Shown: one piece after another, positions 19,858 through 28,984 of the stretch | How the letters are laid out: every line of letters begins with the position of its first letter | How positions within the stretch are numbered: the stretch's first letter is position 1 | NCBI RefSeq assembly: GCF_003202285.1 | Contig: NZ_MASW01000002.1 | Location: 1-64,000, forward strand | Reading direction: 5' to 3' | DNA from: Prauserella muralis | GTDB taxonomy: Bacteria > Actinomycetota > Actinomycetes > Mycobacteriales > Pseudonocardiaceae | DNA: 64,000 nucleotides | Program-made: the position numbers and the translations under genes | Notes under the pieces: generated by a model | The model's database searches: none | Told to the model about the DNA's origin: nothing | Seen by the model: the letters and a program-made list of their open reading frames with translations, nothing else

Positions 19858-20336
19858 CGGGCTTCACCTGCCCGAGGCCGGGGCCGTCCTTGGGGGTCGC
19901 GTATCTCGACTCCGCGCTCGAATAGGCGTTGACGCACGGTCCACTTGTCGACGTCCATGCGCGCGCTGATGCGGGCCAGCGACCACCCCTGGTTATAGAG
20001 CTGGACGGCTTTATCGATCTGGTCCTCGGACAGGCCGCGGCGGCGCATCGGCACGCCGTGTCGGTGGAGGATGTTGCTGACCGTGCGGCGTTCGATGCCG
20101 AACCGGTCACCCAACTCGTATACCGTCGCACCGGACTGGTAGTCGGCGATCAGCTGCACCACTTGCTCGGAGCCGAGTTGCCGGGCGCGGCGGGGGCGGT
20201 CGAGCTTGATCGACGGCGGCTCGGGGGTATCGAGGCTGGGAAGCCTCTCACGGAGCTCTTCCAGCGCTCTGAACTGGTCTTTTATGTTCGAGTAAGGTCC
20301 CCTAACCTCCACAGATGAACCCCAGCGCCACCCCAT
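19854..20336 (-). CDS. Helix-turn-helix protein of an integrative-element remnant
   Basis: About 160 residues from ATG 20336; the open frame extends to 20579 but the added N-terminus does not look like a domain, and a GTG near 20312 with the motif [17 protein letters not shown] just after it is an alternative. The C-terminal half holds two tandem HTH units like those at the end of serine recombinases: [20 protein letters not shown] then [20 protein letters not shown]. It has no catalytic domain. Its stop overlaps the DUF2637 start, so the two are an operon. Probably a DNA-binding regulator. Confidence 0.6.
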   Translation of the reverse strand: MGWRWGSSVEVRGPYSNIKDQFRALEELRERLPSLDTPEPPSIKLDRPRRARQLGSEQVVQLIADYQSGATVYELGDRFGIERRTVSNILHRHGVPMRRRGLSEDQIDKAVQLYNQGWSLARISARMDVDKWTVRQRLFERGVEIRDPQGRPRPRAGEAR

Positions 20337-20579
20337 ATGGGTCACAAATCCACAGGTGAGCGACCTGTAGGGGGGTGGCAGCAGTGTCGGCTGTTTCGTC
20401 AGAAAATGTTCCCCAAGGTGTCGAATGCCAGGTCGGCAGCGGTAGACACCGGCGACGGTCATGAAGTCCTGGAAGAACCGATCCCGTCGTGCCGGACGGT
20501 GCCTACCGCAGGTGAGGTCGGTCTCGGCGTCGAGCGTGCGGGGTAGGGCTGCGACCACCCGGTCGAGCATCATGCCCAT

Positions 20580-20907
20580 TCGGCATGGAGTGAGCAGCGT
20601 TCCGGCGAGGCGGAATCGGCATGGTTCGCGGCGTCGAACGGCTGCGTCGCGGTGTTGAGCAGCCGGGCGTAGGCGCGTCTGTTTCTGTCGCGGCCGCTAT
20701 TCCTCGATGTCCCCTGCCTTGGCGGGATTCCAGCTCCGCTGGGACCGCGCGCTTGATCGGGAGGGGGGGTCACCTGCACGGTGTCGGGATTGGCTCGGCG
20801 TACGAGCCCGATGCGGGGCAGGCTTGACAGGACCATGGACTTGAGTTTTGGTCTGGACCAGCTCATCGGTCCTGCCAGAAGCCATGACGCACGACAACCA
20901 GGCCGGC
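20580..20907. other. No gene seen; contains an IS3 end relic
   Basis: Apart from the relic at 20849-20903 I see no ribosome site, RNA gene or protein-like frame. It marks the right edge of the accessory region. Confidence 0.45.
20849..20903. repeat. Solo end of the IS3-family element
   Basis: About 50 bases match the right end of the IS at 3614-3666 with few changes: TGGTCTG-ACCA, then TCGGTCCTGCCAGAA, then CATGACGCACGAC. No transposase remains. It is a footprint of a second insertion or of a recombination event, 5 bases from the end of the sugar dehydrogenase gene. Confidence 0.7.
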
Positions 20908-22116
20908 TCACGACGCGGGTTCGTTCACGTGGATTCGGAGGATGCGGTCGTCGCCGGGGCGCGGGTCGGTCCCGCCCCAGGTGGCGCGGTCGGTGTTGGA
21001 GGTGATGAGCCAGAGCGTTCCGTCGGGGGCGGCTTCGACGGTGCGGATGCGGCCGTAGGTGCCGACCAGGTGGTCGATTGGTTCGGCTGTGGCTGTGCGC
21101 CCCTCGACGGGGAGCTGCCAGAGTCGTTGCCCGCCCAGTGCCCCGATCCACAGCGAGCCTGCGGCGTAGGCCACGCCGGAGGGGCTGGCGTCGTCGGGGT
21201 GGATCGTCGCGATCGGTTCCACGCCCGTGTCGCCCGCGATGCCTTCGGTCTCGGGCCAGCCGTAGTCCTCACCGGGGCGGAGGACGTTGATCTCGTCCCA
21301 GGTGCGGTGTCCGAGCTCGGAGGCGTAGGCGGTGCCGTCGGGTCCGAAGGCGATGCCCTGGACGTTGCGGTGCCCGCTGGAGTAGATGGGCGAGTCGTCC
21401 GGGTTCCCCGCGGGGATGGAGCCGTCGGTGGTGATGCGCAGGATCTTGCCGTTGAGGGAGTCGTCATCGGCGGCGTTGTGGGGTTCGAAGGCGTCTCCGG
21501 TTCCGATCCACAGGTGCCCGTCAGGGCCGATGACGATGCGTCCACCATGGTGGCGATCGGCGGTCTGGATGCCGTCGAGCAGCACCCGGTCGACGGCGAG
21601 GGAGGAGAAGTCGTCGGCGATCGTGAGGGCGACGATCCGGTTCTCGTCGGTACCCGAGACGGACGCGTACACCGTGCGGTCCTCAACGAAGCCGGGAGAG
21701 GCGACGATGCCGAGCAACCCGCCTTCGGAGGAGACGTCGACGTCGGGCACGACGCCGACGGTCTGGGCATCTCCACCGTCGGCGGGCACGCGCAGGATGC
21801 GTCCGCTGATGCGCTCGGAGACGAGTGCGGTCCCGTCAGGCAGGAAGGTCAGTCCCCATGGCGCTTCGAGGCCGGTGGTCAGCTCTTCCGGTTCGCCCAG
21901 CGTCGCGACGGATCCGTGTCCGGGCGTCGAGTCGGCGGGGGCGGTGGTCGTGGTCTGTGGTTCGGGCTGGACGGGTGGTTCGGTTTCCGCGTTCGTACAG
22001 CCGGTCAGGGCGACACCGAGGAACAGGCAGCCGACGGTCACGGCCGCCGCTCGGCGGTACGACCGGGCGGCGGACCGTTGCCTCGGAGTGGGCGGGTGTT
22101 GACGAAGGACACGCAT
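20908..22116 (-). CDS. PQQ-dependent sugar dehydrogenase-like (glucose/sorbosone dehydrogenase) lipoprotein
   Basis: A 402-residue secreted protein starting at ATG 22116 after AAGGAGCACG. The lipobox is LTGC near residue 40, followed by a Thr/Pro-rich linker. The beta-propeller starts at [20 protein letters not shown] and includes [34 protein letters not shown] (with the likely catalytic His), [15 protein letters not shown] and [11 protein letters not shown], all typical of the GSDH family. It probably oxidises sugars outside the membrane with PQQ. No PQQ biosynthesis gene is nearby. It seems to be a single-gene unit. Confidence 0.88.
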   Translation of the reverse strand: MRVLRQHPPTPRQRSAARSYRRAAAVTVGCLFLGVALTGCTNAETEPPVQPEPQTTTTAPADSTPGHGSVATLGEPEELTTGLEAPWGLTFLPDGTALVSERISGRILRVPADGGDAQTVGVVPDVDVSSEGGLLGIVASPGFVEDRTVYASVSGTDENRIVALTIADDFSSLAVDRVLLDGIQTADRHHGGRIVIGPDGHLWIGTGDAFEPHNAADDDSLNGKILRITTDGSIPAGNPDDSPIYSSGHRNVQGIAFGPDGTAYASELGHRTWDEINVLRPGEDYGWPETEGIAGDTGVEPIATIHPDDASPSGVAYAAGSLWIGALGGQRLWQLPVEGRTATAEPIDHLVGTYGRIRTVEAAPDGTLWLITSNTDRATWGGTDPRPGDDRILRIHVNEPAS

Positions 22117-22143
22117 CGTGCTCCTTGCGGGACGGGGCAGGCG

Positions 22144-22881
22144 CTATGCGGCGCCGCCGTTGACGAAGATGGTCTGGCCGTTGACCCAGCGGGCGGGGCC
22201 GGCCAGGAACGCCACCGTCTCGGCGATGTCCTCCGGGGTGCCCAGTCGCTGGAACGGGTTGTTGCCCGCGATCTGCTCGATGAGTTCCGGGCTCTTGCCG
22301 TCCAGGAACAGCGGGGTCGCGGTGGGACCGGGGGCGACGGTGTTGACGGTGATGTCCCGGCCACGCAGCTCGCGGGCCAGGATCAGCGAGATCGCCTCGA
22401 CCGCGCCCTTGGATGCCGCGTAGGCGCCGTATGCCGGGGTCTGCAAGCGGGTGATCGAGGTCGAGAAGTTGATGATCGCGCCACCCGGACGGATCCGCTG
22501 GGCGGCGAGCTTGTCGACGACGAAGGTGCCGCGCACGTTGACGCGCTGGACCCGGTCGAACACCTCGAGGTCCAGCTGCGCGATCGGGAACAGCGGCATG
22601 ATTCCCGCCGTGTGCACGAGCACGTCCACGCCGCCGAACTCTCGCTGGGCCACGTCGAACAGCGCCGTGGCGGTCTCCTCTTCCGCGATGTCGCCGCCGG
22701 CGGCCACCGCACGCCCTCCCGATCCGGTGATGGCCGCGACGGTCTCCTCGGCGCGCTCCTTGCCGCCGTTGTAGTGCACGAGAACCGCGATCCCGTCGGC
22801 GGCCAGGCGCAGGGCGCTGGCCCGGCCGATGCCGCCGGAGCCGCCGGTCACGATCGCGACGCGCTCGCCGGTGCTGGTCAT
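22144..22881 (-). CDS. SDR-family NAD(P)-dependent oxidoreductase
   Basis: A 245-residue classical short-chain dehydrogenase starting at ATG 22881 (GGAGG upstream). The cofactor motif is TGGSGGIG near residue 12, the catalytic Ser is in IINFSTSITR near 142, and Tyr-X3-Lys is in YGAYAASKGAV near 155. An NTVAPGPTATP segment and the C-terminal FVNGGAA are standard. Substrate unknown. It is divergent from a TetR gene, and the 20-bp arms of an inverted repeat lie between them, so it is very likely the TetR target. Confidence 0.92.
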   Translation of the reverse strand: MTSTGERVAIVTGGSGGIGRASALRLAADGIAVLVHYNGGKERAEETVAAITGSGGRAVAAGGDIAEEETATALFDVAQREFGGVDVLVHTAGIMPLFPIAQLDLEVFDRVQRVNVRGTFVVDKLAAQRIRPGGAIINFSTSITRLQTPAYGAYAASKGAVEAISLILARELRGRDITVNTVAPGPTATPLFLDGKSPELIEQIAGNNPFQRLGTPEDIAETVAFLAGPARWVNGQTIFVNGGAA

Positions 22882-22902
22882 GGGGGAGGCCTCCTCGCTA
22901 GG

Positions 22903-22957
22903 ATGTGAACAACAAGTACATTAATGCGAATCCCGGAAATGTACAAGTGGTTCACAT
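22903..22957. promoter_or_regulatory. Inverted repeat between SDR and tetR (probable TetR operator)
   Basis: Left arm ATGTGAACAACAAGTACATT (22903-22922) and the complement of the right arm (22938-22957) agree at 17 of 20 positions, with a 15-base spacer. It is AT-rich against a GC-rich background. Inference: TetR dimers bind each arm and silence both genes. Confidence 0.7.
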
Positions 22958-22981
22958 AATGCGAGCCGGGCTGGAGTATCG

Positions 22982-23587
22982 ATGGCCGAACAGCGCACGA
23001 CTCCCCGGCGCGGCCGGGGTCGCAGGCCGGCGGCGGAAGTCCGCGCGGACGTGCTCGCCGCGACCGGCCGCCTGCTGCTGCAGGAGGGGCTGCAGGCGGT
23101 GACCTTCGACCGCGTCGCCAGGGAAGCGGGATCGAGCAAGGTCACGCTCTACAAGTGGTGGCCCTCGCCAGGCGCTCTGGCCGCGGAGGCCTACTTCGCC
23201 CAGAGTGCGCCGGTCCTGGAGTTCCCCGACACCGGGGACATCCGGGCGGACCTCGTCTCGCAGTTGACGGCCTTCGTGCGCTGGCTGACCCGCGAGGGCG
23301 CCGCTACCCCCGTTGCCGAGCTGGTCGGCGCCGCGCAGGCAGACCCTGACGTCGCCAGGGCGTGGGCCGAAGAGTATGCGCGGCCGCGACGCGAACTGGC
23401 CCGAAAGCGACTGCAGGTCGCCCAGCAGGAGGGACAGCTACGCGAGGACGCCGACCTTGACGTGATCGTCGACCAGCTCTGGGGTGCCTGCTACCACCGG
23501 CTGCTCGTCCTCAAAGTGCCCTTCGACGAGACTCTCGTTCCCCGGCTGGTCGACCAGGCACTCTACGGTGCCGCCCGCCTGGAGTAA
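22982..23587 (+). CDS. TetR/AcrR-family regulator
   Basis: A 201-residue protein. The HTH spans about residues 22-66 (VTFDRVAREAGSSKVTLYKW with WWPSPGALAAEAY), after a basic N-terminus. The C-terminal part (about 85-200) resembles TetR_C domains with a WLTREGAATPVAELVG start. It is divergent from the SDR gene, sharing a 100-bp intergenic region with a large inverted repeat, so it is expected to repress the SDR until a ligand binds. Confidence 0.9.
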   Translation: MAEQRTTPRRGRGRRPAAEVRADVLAATGRLLLQEGLQAVTFDRVAREAGSSKVTLYKWWPSPGALAAEAYFAQSAPVLEFPDTGDIRADLVSQLTAFVRWLTREGAATPVAELVGAAQADPDVARAWAEEYARPRRELARKRLQVAQQEGQLREDADLDVIVDQLWGACYHRLLVLKVPFDETLVPRLVDQALYGAARLE

Positions 23588-23641
23588 CCATCGGCAGCCT
23601 CTCCACAATGGCGCATGGGCGAAGGCGTGCGTGTCGTCGAG

Positions 23642-24367
23642 TCAGTCGCGCGCGTCGGTGTCTGCGGTCAGCCGGTCGAGCCATTCACCGAGCAGGTGTT
23701 GCTCCCCGCTGCTGAGTGCTGTCTGCTCGGGCAGGGCGGCGCGCAGGGCCCGGGCCGCACCGGCGGGGCCCGGTTCGCGCACGGCAGGCTTGTCCAGAGT
23801 GACGGCGGAGACCATGGCCTCGCGCATGGCGGTCAGCAGGGCGGGGTCGCGCCGGTCGTCGGGCAGCGAGAGCCAGGTGAGTACGGCACCGCGCGCGGTC
23901 GCGTGGATGAGCGAGGCCGCGAGTTCCTCGTTGACGCGGAGCAAGCCGCTCGCGGCGAGGCGGTGGATGCGATGCAGCAGGATCCGCATGCCGGCGTGGA
24001 AGGCGGCCGAGTTCGTGCCGCGCCGGGGCTCGCCGTACATCAACGCGTACAGCTCGGGGTTGACGAGCCCGAACTCGACCGAGAGATCCCAGCCCGCGCG
24101 CAGGTCCGCGACGGGATCGCGGGGGCGGGTGTCGGCGTGTTTCACGGCGAGGAACGTGGCGTAGCCGTGTTCGGTCACGGCCTCCAGCAGCCCGTCCTTG
24201 TCGCCGAACAAGCGGTAGATCACCGGGGGCTGGACCCCGGCGGCAGCGGCGACCGCACGGGTGGTGACCGCGTCCCGTCCTTCGCGCGCGAGCAGATCCG
24301 CGGCCGCCTCGATCACCCGCTGCCGGGAGACGTCTCGCACGGCGACATCCCGGTCCACGCCCTCCAT
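23642..24367 (-). CDS. TetR/AcrR-family regulator
   Basis: A 241-residue protein starting at ATG 24367. The HTH (about residues 15-60) is VTTRAVAAAAGVQPPVIYRL followed by FGDKDGLLEAVTEHGY. The ligand-binding part contains PELYALMYGEPRRGTN. It is divergent from the amidohydrolase at 24452, separated by 84 bases of AT-richer sequence with inverted GATAAC/GTTATC elements, and is the probable repressor of that gene. Confidence 0.9.
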   Translation of the reverse strand: MEGVDRDVAVRDVSRQRVIEAAADLLAREGRDAVTTRAVAAAAGVQPPVIYRLFGDKDGLLEAVTEHGYATFLAVKHADTRPRDPVADLRAGWDLSVEFGLVNPELYALMYGEPRRGTNSAAFHAGMRILLHRIHRLAASGLLRVNEELAASLIHATARGAVLTWLSLPDDRRDPALLTAMREAMVSAVTLDKPAVREPGPAGAARALRAALPEQTALSSGEQHLLGEWLDRLTADTDARD

Positions 24368-24371
24368 ATAT

Positions 24372-24436
24372 CAACGATAACACTAACTTGTTTCCAGCGA
24401 TGTTTCCGGTGATATCGTCGAGTCGTTATCATCGAA
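24372..24436. promoter_or_regulatory. Probable TetR operator region
   Basis: TCAACGATAAC (24372-24382) and GTTATCATCGA (24426-24436) form an 9-of-11 inverted pair, and GATATCGTCGA lies between. The region separates the divergent tetR and amidohydrolase genes. The binding role is inferred from position and symmetry. Confidence 0.5.
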
Positions 24437-24451
24437 AACAGGAGCTGAGAC

Positions 24452-25531
24452 ATGAACGGCAAGCTGCACATCGTCGGCCTTGAGGAGCACGTCGTCCTGC
24501 CGATCCTGCTCGACGCGTGGGAGAGGGCCGGGGTTCAGCCGAACGTCTACGGCGACGACCACCCGGTCACCCGCCGGTTGCGCGACGTCGGCGAGGGACG
24601 CCTGGCCGACATGGACGACCAGGGCATCGACGTCGCGGTGTTGTCACTGGCCACCCCGGGTGTGCAGAATCTCCCGGCGGCCGATGCCGTGAGCGTCGCG
24701 CGTGAGGCCAACGATGCGCTCGCCGAAATCGTTGCTGCCCACCCGCAGCGCTTCCAGGCCTTCGCCGCCATCCCGACAGCCTCCGCCAAGGCTGCCGCGG
24801 CGGAGTTGGAGCGCGCGGTCACCCGGCTCGGTTTCCGCGGTGCGATGCTCTACGGCCGCACCGGCGAGACCCTCGCCGACGCACCCGAGTTCGACGACCT
24901 CTACGGAACGGCCGAACGGCTCCGCGTCCCGCTGCACTTCCACCCGCAGGCCCCGGTGCCCGCGGTGCAACAGGCCTACTACGCGGGACTGCCCCACGGA
25001 GTCGGCCCAGCGCTGGCGACCGCAGGGCTGGGCTGGTATTACGACCTCGGCGTGCAGTACCTCCGGATGATCTTCTCCGGGGTGTTCGACCGTCATCCCG
25101 GACTGCAGGTGATCGCCGGACACTGGGGCGAGGTCATCCTGTTCTACCTGGACCACATCGGCTTCCTGCAGGACATGGCCAAGCTGCCGCGACCGCTCGC
25201 CGACTACTTCCGGCAGAACTTCTGGGTGGCAGGCAGTGGCACGGTCAGCGAGCGCTACCTGCGGTGGACGGCCGAGATCGTCGGAACCGGCCGGATGCTC
25301 TACTCGACCGACTATCCGTACACCTTCGGCACGCGGCCCGGCGGCTTCCCCTACCTGGACACCAGCGGCGGCGTCGCCCGGTCCTTCCTCGAGAACGCTC
25401 CGTTCACCGACGAGGAGAAGGCCGCCATCGGGTCGGGCAACTGGGAGCGGCTGACCGGCCACGGGTGGCCGGCCACGCTGAGCGCAACGCCATCACGTCA
25501 GGGGCCGGACGCGGATCGCCGCGCGGGGTAG
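24452..25531 (+). CDS. Amidohydrolase-2 family metalloenzyme (resorcylate decarboxylase-like)
   Basis: A 359-residue TIM-barrel enzyme starting at ATG 24452 with AGGAGCTGAGAC upstream. The N-terminal GLEEHVVLP replaces the usual HxH pattern with a Glu-Glu-His motif as in gamma-resorcylate decarboxylases. Other ligands: LHFHPQAP near residue 166, AGHWGEVI near 224 and the catalytic Asp in YSTDYPYTF near 292. Such enzymes reversibly decarboxylate hydroxybenzoates, or hydrolyse related compounds. Control by the divergent TetR suggests an inducible catabolic step. The substrate is not determinable. Confidence 0.82.
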   Translation: MNGKLHIVGLEEHVVLPILLDAWERAGVQPNVYGDDHPVTRRLRDVGEGRLADMDDQGIDVAVLSLATPGVQNLPAADAVSVAREANDALAEIVAAHPQRFQAFAAIPTASAKAAAAELERAVTRLGFRGAMLYGRTGETLADAPEFDDLYGTAERLRVPLHFHPQAPVPAVQQAYYAGLPHGVGPALATAGLGWYYDLGVQYLRMIFSGVFDRHPGLQVIAGHWGEVILFYLDHIGFLQDMAKLPRPLADYFRQNFWVAGSGTVSERYLRWTAEIVGTGRMLYSTDYPYTFGTRPGGFPYLDTSGGVARSFLENAPFTDEEKAAIGSGNWERLTGHGWPATLSATPSRQGPDADRRAG

Positions 25532-25532
25532 G

Positions 25533-26348
25533 TCACCCCGCCAGCAGGCTCGGCTGGACGAGGAGGACGGCGGCCGCCACCGTCAGCAGCACACCCAGGA
25601 CCCGGCTGATCGCCTCCCCGCGCCGGCTCACCTTCTCCAGGGCGATGACGACGGCGAACGCGGCCATCCAGGCGAGGTTCATCATGCCGACGGCGAGCAG
25701 CAGCGCCATGAGCCCCCAGCAGCACCCCGCGCAGTAGCCGCCGTGCCCGATGCCTGCCCGCAGCGCACCCCACCGGCCGCGCGTGGCCGCCTCGCCATGC
25801 GCGAGAGCCAGCGCGGCCGGCGACCGGCAGTGGCGCAGGCAGACCCGCTTCAGCGGGGTGAACTGGTACAGCCCGGCGGCCAGCACGACCACGGCTCCCA
25901 CGCGGACGGCGGTGACGCCGGGGCTGACGAGGGCCTCCGCGACGCGCACGAGCCCGAAAGCCACGACGCCCACCCCGGTCCACACGAGAAAGTATCCGGC
26001 AAGCAGACCGTGAGTCGGCGCTCCGCGGGCGCGCAGCAGCCGCGTCAGGTACGCCGTGAACGGCACGATGCTGGGCAGCATCATCGCCGCCATCATGACG
26101 ACCCACACGCCGAGGAACAGCGCCGCCTCCGCGGGCCAGGGCCGCATGGCGCCGTCCATACCGTCCATGCCGGGCCCGCCGGTCAGGATGCCGACGCGCA
26201 TGTCAGGCATGGCGAGCCGGCTCGTGAGCAGCCACGCCACACCGGCCGATCCGGCAAGGACCGCCGCGAGGAGCAGCTCGGCACGCGACCAGCGGCGCAG
26301 CCGCCACAGCCCCGGCGCCGGGCCGTGCCTGGCCGGTGGCGAGGTCAT
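25533..26348 (-). CDS. DUF2182 membrane protein
   Basis: A 271-residue polytopic protein. ATG 26348 overlaps the DUF1326 stop as ATGA and is preferred over a longer open frame. The family signature is FLGVWVVMMAAMMLPSIVPF near residue 80, followed by a Cys/His-bearing stretch (LKRVCLRHCRSP, then GHGGYCAGCCWGLMALLLAV). A Met/Asp-rich loop (GPGMDGMDGAM) near 60 could bind metal. DUF2182 proteins occur with DUF1326 partners; a metal-related role has been suggested for the family but is not established by this sequence. Confidence 0.88.
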   Translation of the reverse strand: MTSPPARHGPAPGLWRLRRWSRAELLLAAVLAGSAGVAWLLTSRLAMPDMRVGILTGGPGMDGMDGAMRPWPAEAALFLGVWVVMMAAMMLPSIVPFTAYLTRLLRARGAPTHGLLAGYFLVWTGVGVVAFGLVRVAEALVSPGVTAVRVGAVVVLAAGLYQFTPLKRVCLRHCRSPAALALAHGEAATRGRWGALRAGIGHGGYCAGCCWGLMALLLAVGMMNLAWMAAFAVVIALEKVSRRGEAISRVLGVLLTVAAAVLLVQPSLLAG

Positions 26349-27001
26349 GACTCGTCCGGGCCGGTCCAGTCGAACGGGATGAGCTTGCTGGAGTTGCCGC
26401 TGCGCTGCCAGGTGAACCCGTACGCGTCCGCCTGCTCGTCGGTGACCCGGCCCCAGACGGCAGGCGGCTGCCCCGGACCGACCTCGGCGCCCGGCAGGTT
26501 GTGCACCTCCACCCGGGCGCCCTCCGCCGCGGTCGGCCCGCTCAGCGCCTCGACCGTGGCCCTCGCCTTGCCCGGGATGTCGACGCTCCAGGTGGCGTGG
26601 TCGTCCGCGATCGTCGCGTGAATGGGAACGACCTCCATGCCACGGATCTCCGCACCGAACATGGCGCCGAACTCGGCGGGCCAGCCGCCCGCCTGCCCGC
26701 CGAAGATCGTCTGCAGGGCCTCGCGTTGCCTGTCGTCGGCGGCCTCGTCGAGGAACACGGCGGCGAAGGCATCGCTGTGCTCGGCCCACACGTTGCCGAC
26801 GAACGAGCCCAGCATCACGACGTTCAGTCCGTCGAGCCGGACGTCGCCGTAGTTGCCCTCCCGGATGTGCCACACCAGCACGCCGTCGCAGTCACCGTAG
26901 GTCGGTGGCTGCGCGAAGGAGCACGGGCACGGAATCGCGCATTTGCACGCGTCGAACCATTCGCCTTTCAGGTGCCATTGCTGAACCGCCGGAGTGCCCA
27001 T
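26345..27001 (-). CDS. DUF1326 protein
   Basis: A 218-residue soluble protein starting at ATG 27001 with GGGAGGACGG upstream. The N-terminal GEWFDACKCAIPCPCSF holds four closely spaced cysteines, a pattern fit for metal or thiol chemistry. The rest is beta-rich, with FTWQRSGNSSKLIPFDW at the C-terminus as in the family. It forms an operon with the DUF2182 gene (4-base overlap). Function is unknown; the Cys cluster and membrane partner suggest metal delivery or sensing. Confidence 0.88.
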   Translation of the reverse strand: MGTPAVQQWHLKGEWFDACKCAIPCPCSFAQPPTYGDCDGVLVWHIREGNYGDVRLDGLNVVMLGSFVGNVWAEHSDAFAAVFLDEAADDRQREALQTIFGGQAGGWPAEFGAMFGAEIRGMEVVPIHATIADDHATWSVDIPGKARATVEALSGPTAAEGARVEVHNLPGAEVGPGQPPAVWGRVTDEQADAYGFTWQRSGNSSKLIPFDWTGPDES

Positions 27002-27119
27002 CGCACCGTCCTCCCTTCGAGCCGCCCGGAGTGGGTCTGACCAGGGTCGATCCTCATTCTGCGCTCCCGGGCGGCCACAGCGAAGCCAGCAGGCGGTACG
27101 AGAATTTCACTTCGTGACC

Positions 27120-27172
27120 GAGCCGAAGGTGCCCGCGGGTACACGGGACGTACCCAGGGGCACCTTCGGCTC
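27120..27172. repeat. 53-bp palindromic repeat, copy A
   Basis: GAGCCGAAGGTGCCC at 27120-27134 pairs with GGGCACCTTCGGCTC at 27158-27172, with GGGTAC/GTACCC inside. Copies B and C near 41.6 kb have the same length and outer arms. It lies between the divergent DUF1326 and ABC transporter genes, so it is not a simple terminator. Confidence 0.75.
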
Positions 27173-27299
27173 GCCCGCGCTGGCGGCCACGCTCGCCGGG
27201 GGCGGCCTGACATCCGCCGCCACGCGCTGACGCGGTGCGCCAGGGCCGTGTCAGCGCCGTGGCGGGGGCGTGTCAGGGCGGGCCGCGATGGTGGTCCGC

Positions 27300-28244
27300 A
27301 TGACGAACTCAGCGATAACGGCCTCGGGGCTGCGCAAGGCCTTCGGGGACAAGGTCGTCCTCGACGGCATCGACCTGGAGGTCGGCGAGGGCTCGATCTT
27401 CTCCCTGCTCGGGCCGAACGGATCGGGCAAGACGACGACGGTGAACGTGCTCAGCACGCTGACGAAGGCCGACGGCGGGACGGTGCGGGTCGCCGGGCAC
27501 GACGTCGCGACCGACGCCAGGGCGGTGCGCGCGGCGATCGGCGTGACCGGGCAGTTCGCGGCCGTGGACGAGCTGCTGACGGGGCGGGAGAACCTGCAGC
27601 TGATGGTGGATCTGAACCGGCGGATCCACGCGGGCGACGGCAAGCGGATCGTCACGGAGCTGCTGGAGCGCTTCGACCTGGTCGAGTCGGCCGGCAAGCC
27701 CGCGTCGACCTACTCCGGGGGCATGCGCCGGAAGCTGGACCTCGCGATGACGCTCGTCGGCGACCCGCGGATCATCTTCCTGGACGAGCCGACGACGGGG
27801 CTGGACCCGCGCAGCCGCCGCACCATGTGGTCGATTATCCGCGACCTGGTGGCCGGCGGCGTGACCGTCTTCCTCACCACCCAGTACCTCGAGGAGGCCG
27901 ACCAGCTCGCCGACCGCGTCGCGGTGCTCGATCAGGGCCACCTGGTCGCCCAGGGCACCCCGGACGAGCTCAAACGCCAGATCGCCGGCACCCACGTCCG
28001 GCTCCGGTTCACCACCGCCGCCGAGCTCGACGCCGCCGCGCGGCTGTTCCCCGAGTCCACGCGGGACGACGAGGCCCTGACCCTGCGGGTGCCCAGCGAC
28101 GGCGGGACGGCGTCGCTGCGCGCCGTGCTGGACCGGCTCGACGAGTACTCACTCGGCGCGGAGGAGTTCTCCGTGCACCGGCCCGACCTTGATGACGTCT
28201 TTCTCGCCCTGACGGGCCGTACCACGGAGGTTGCCGCGAAATGA
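27300..28244 (+). CDS. DrrA-type ABC transporter ATPase
   Basis: About 314 residues from ATG 27300; upstream in-frame starts at 27270 and 27288 lack better ribosome sites. Walker A LLGPNGSGKTTTVN lies near residue 37, signature YSGGMRRKLDLAM near 136, Walker B PRIIFLDEPTTGLDPRSR near 156 and the switch His is replaced in LTTQYLEEAD by Gln, as in DrrA proteins. The C-terminal domain (HRPDLDDVFLALTG) is typical for the daunorubicin-resistance subfamily. It powers drug or lipid export with the permease encoded next, with which it overlaps by 4 bases. Confidence 0.92.
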   Translation: MTNSAITASGLRKAFGDKVVLDGIDLEVGEGSIFSLLGPNGSGKTTTVNVLSTLTKADGGTVRVAGHDVATDARAVRAAIGVTGQFAAVDELLTGRENLQLMVDLNRRIHAGDGKRIVTELLERFDLVESAGKPASTYSGGMRRKLDLAMTLVGDPRIIFLDEPTTGLDPRSRRTMWSIIRDLVAGGVTVFLTTQYLEEADQLADRVAVLDQGHLVAQGTPDELKRQIAGTHVRLRFTTAAELDAAARLFPESTRDDEALTLRVPSDGGTASLRAVLDRLDEYSLGAEEFSVHRPDLDDVFLALTGRTTEVAAK

Positions 28245-28984
28245 AGGCCCACTCGATGGTGATGTTGCGCCGCAACTTCAAGCACATCGCCCGGAATCCG
28301 ACCACGGTGTTCAACGCGGTCCTGATGCCGGTCGTGATGCTGTTCATGTTCGTGTACATGTTCGGCGACGCGTTCAGCGTCGGTGTCGACTACGTCGACT
28401 ACGCGACGCCGGGCCTGATCCTGCTGGCCGTGTGCTACGGCCTTGGCTCCGTTGCGACGTCGGTGAACTCCGACATGACCAAGGGCGTCATCAACCGGTT
28501 CAAGGTCATGGACATCTCCCGTGGCGCGGTGCTGACCGGTCACGTCATCGCCAGCGTGCTGACCAACCTGCTCGCCATCGCGGCGCTCGTCGGGGTGGCA
28601 CTGCTGCTGGGCTTCGACCCGTCGGCGAGCGTCCTGGACTGGCTCGGCCTGCTGGGCATCGTCGCCCTGCTCGGTGTCGCGCTGGCCTGGTTCACCGTCG
28701 CGCTGGGGCTGGCGGCGAAAACCCCGGAGACCGCGGGCATGGCCGCGGTGCCGCTGGTGATGCTGCCGTTCTTCAGCAGCGCGATCGTGCCGGCCGAGAC
28801 GATGGGGCCGGGGCTCCGGGAGTTCGCGCAGTACCAGCCCTTCACGCCGATCATCGAAACGCTGCGCGGGTTGCTGGGCGGCTCACCGGCGGGCAGCGAC
28901 GTGATCGTGGCCATCGCCTGGTGCGCCGGGATCGCCGTCCTCGGTTACGTGTGGGCGTCCGCCACCTTCACCAAGCGAGCGTGA
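28241..28984 (+). CDS. DrrB-type ABC-2 permease
   Basis: A 247-residue membrane protein with six helices. It opens with the ABC-2 style MLRRNFKHIARNPTTVFNAV, then helices near residues 22-45, 60-75, 105-130, 140-165, 170-190 and 225-242. A central loop PFFSSAIVPAETM and the segment FTPIIETLRGLLGG match the family. It pairs with the ATPase upstream through an ATGA overlap. Its 3' end overlaps the end of the convergent SARP gene by 17 bases. Confidence 0.9.
   Translation: MKAHSMVMLRRNFKHIARNPTTVFNAVLMPVVMLFMFVYMFGDAFSVGVDYVDYATPGLILLAVCYGLGSVATSVNSDMTKGVINRFKVMDISRGAVLTGHVIASVLTNLLAIAALVGVALLLGFDPSASVLDWLGLLGIVALLGVALAWFTVALGLAAKTPETAGMAAVPLVMLPFFSSAIVPAETMGPGLREFAQYQPFTPIIETLRGLLGGSPAGSDVIVAIAWCAGIAVLGYVWASATFTKRA

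Noticed and set aside
20848-22908. A 686-codon open frame opposite the sugar dehydrogenase and SDR genes
   Set aside because: GC-rich shadow: it lies antisense to two well-supported genes, has low-complexity Gly/Asp/Val composition and shows no domain.
25533-26873. A 446-codon version of the DUF2182 protein
   Set aside because: The first 175 codons overlap the DUF1326 gene out of frame; the ATGA-coupled start at 26348 gives the family length.
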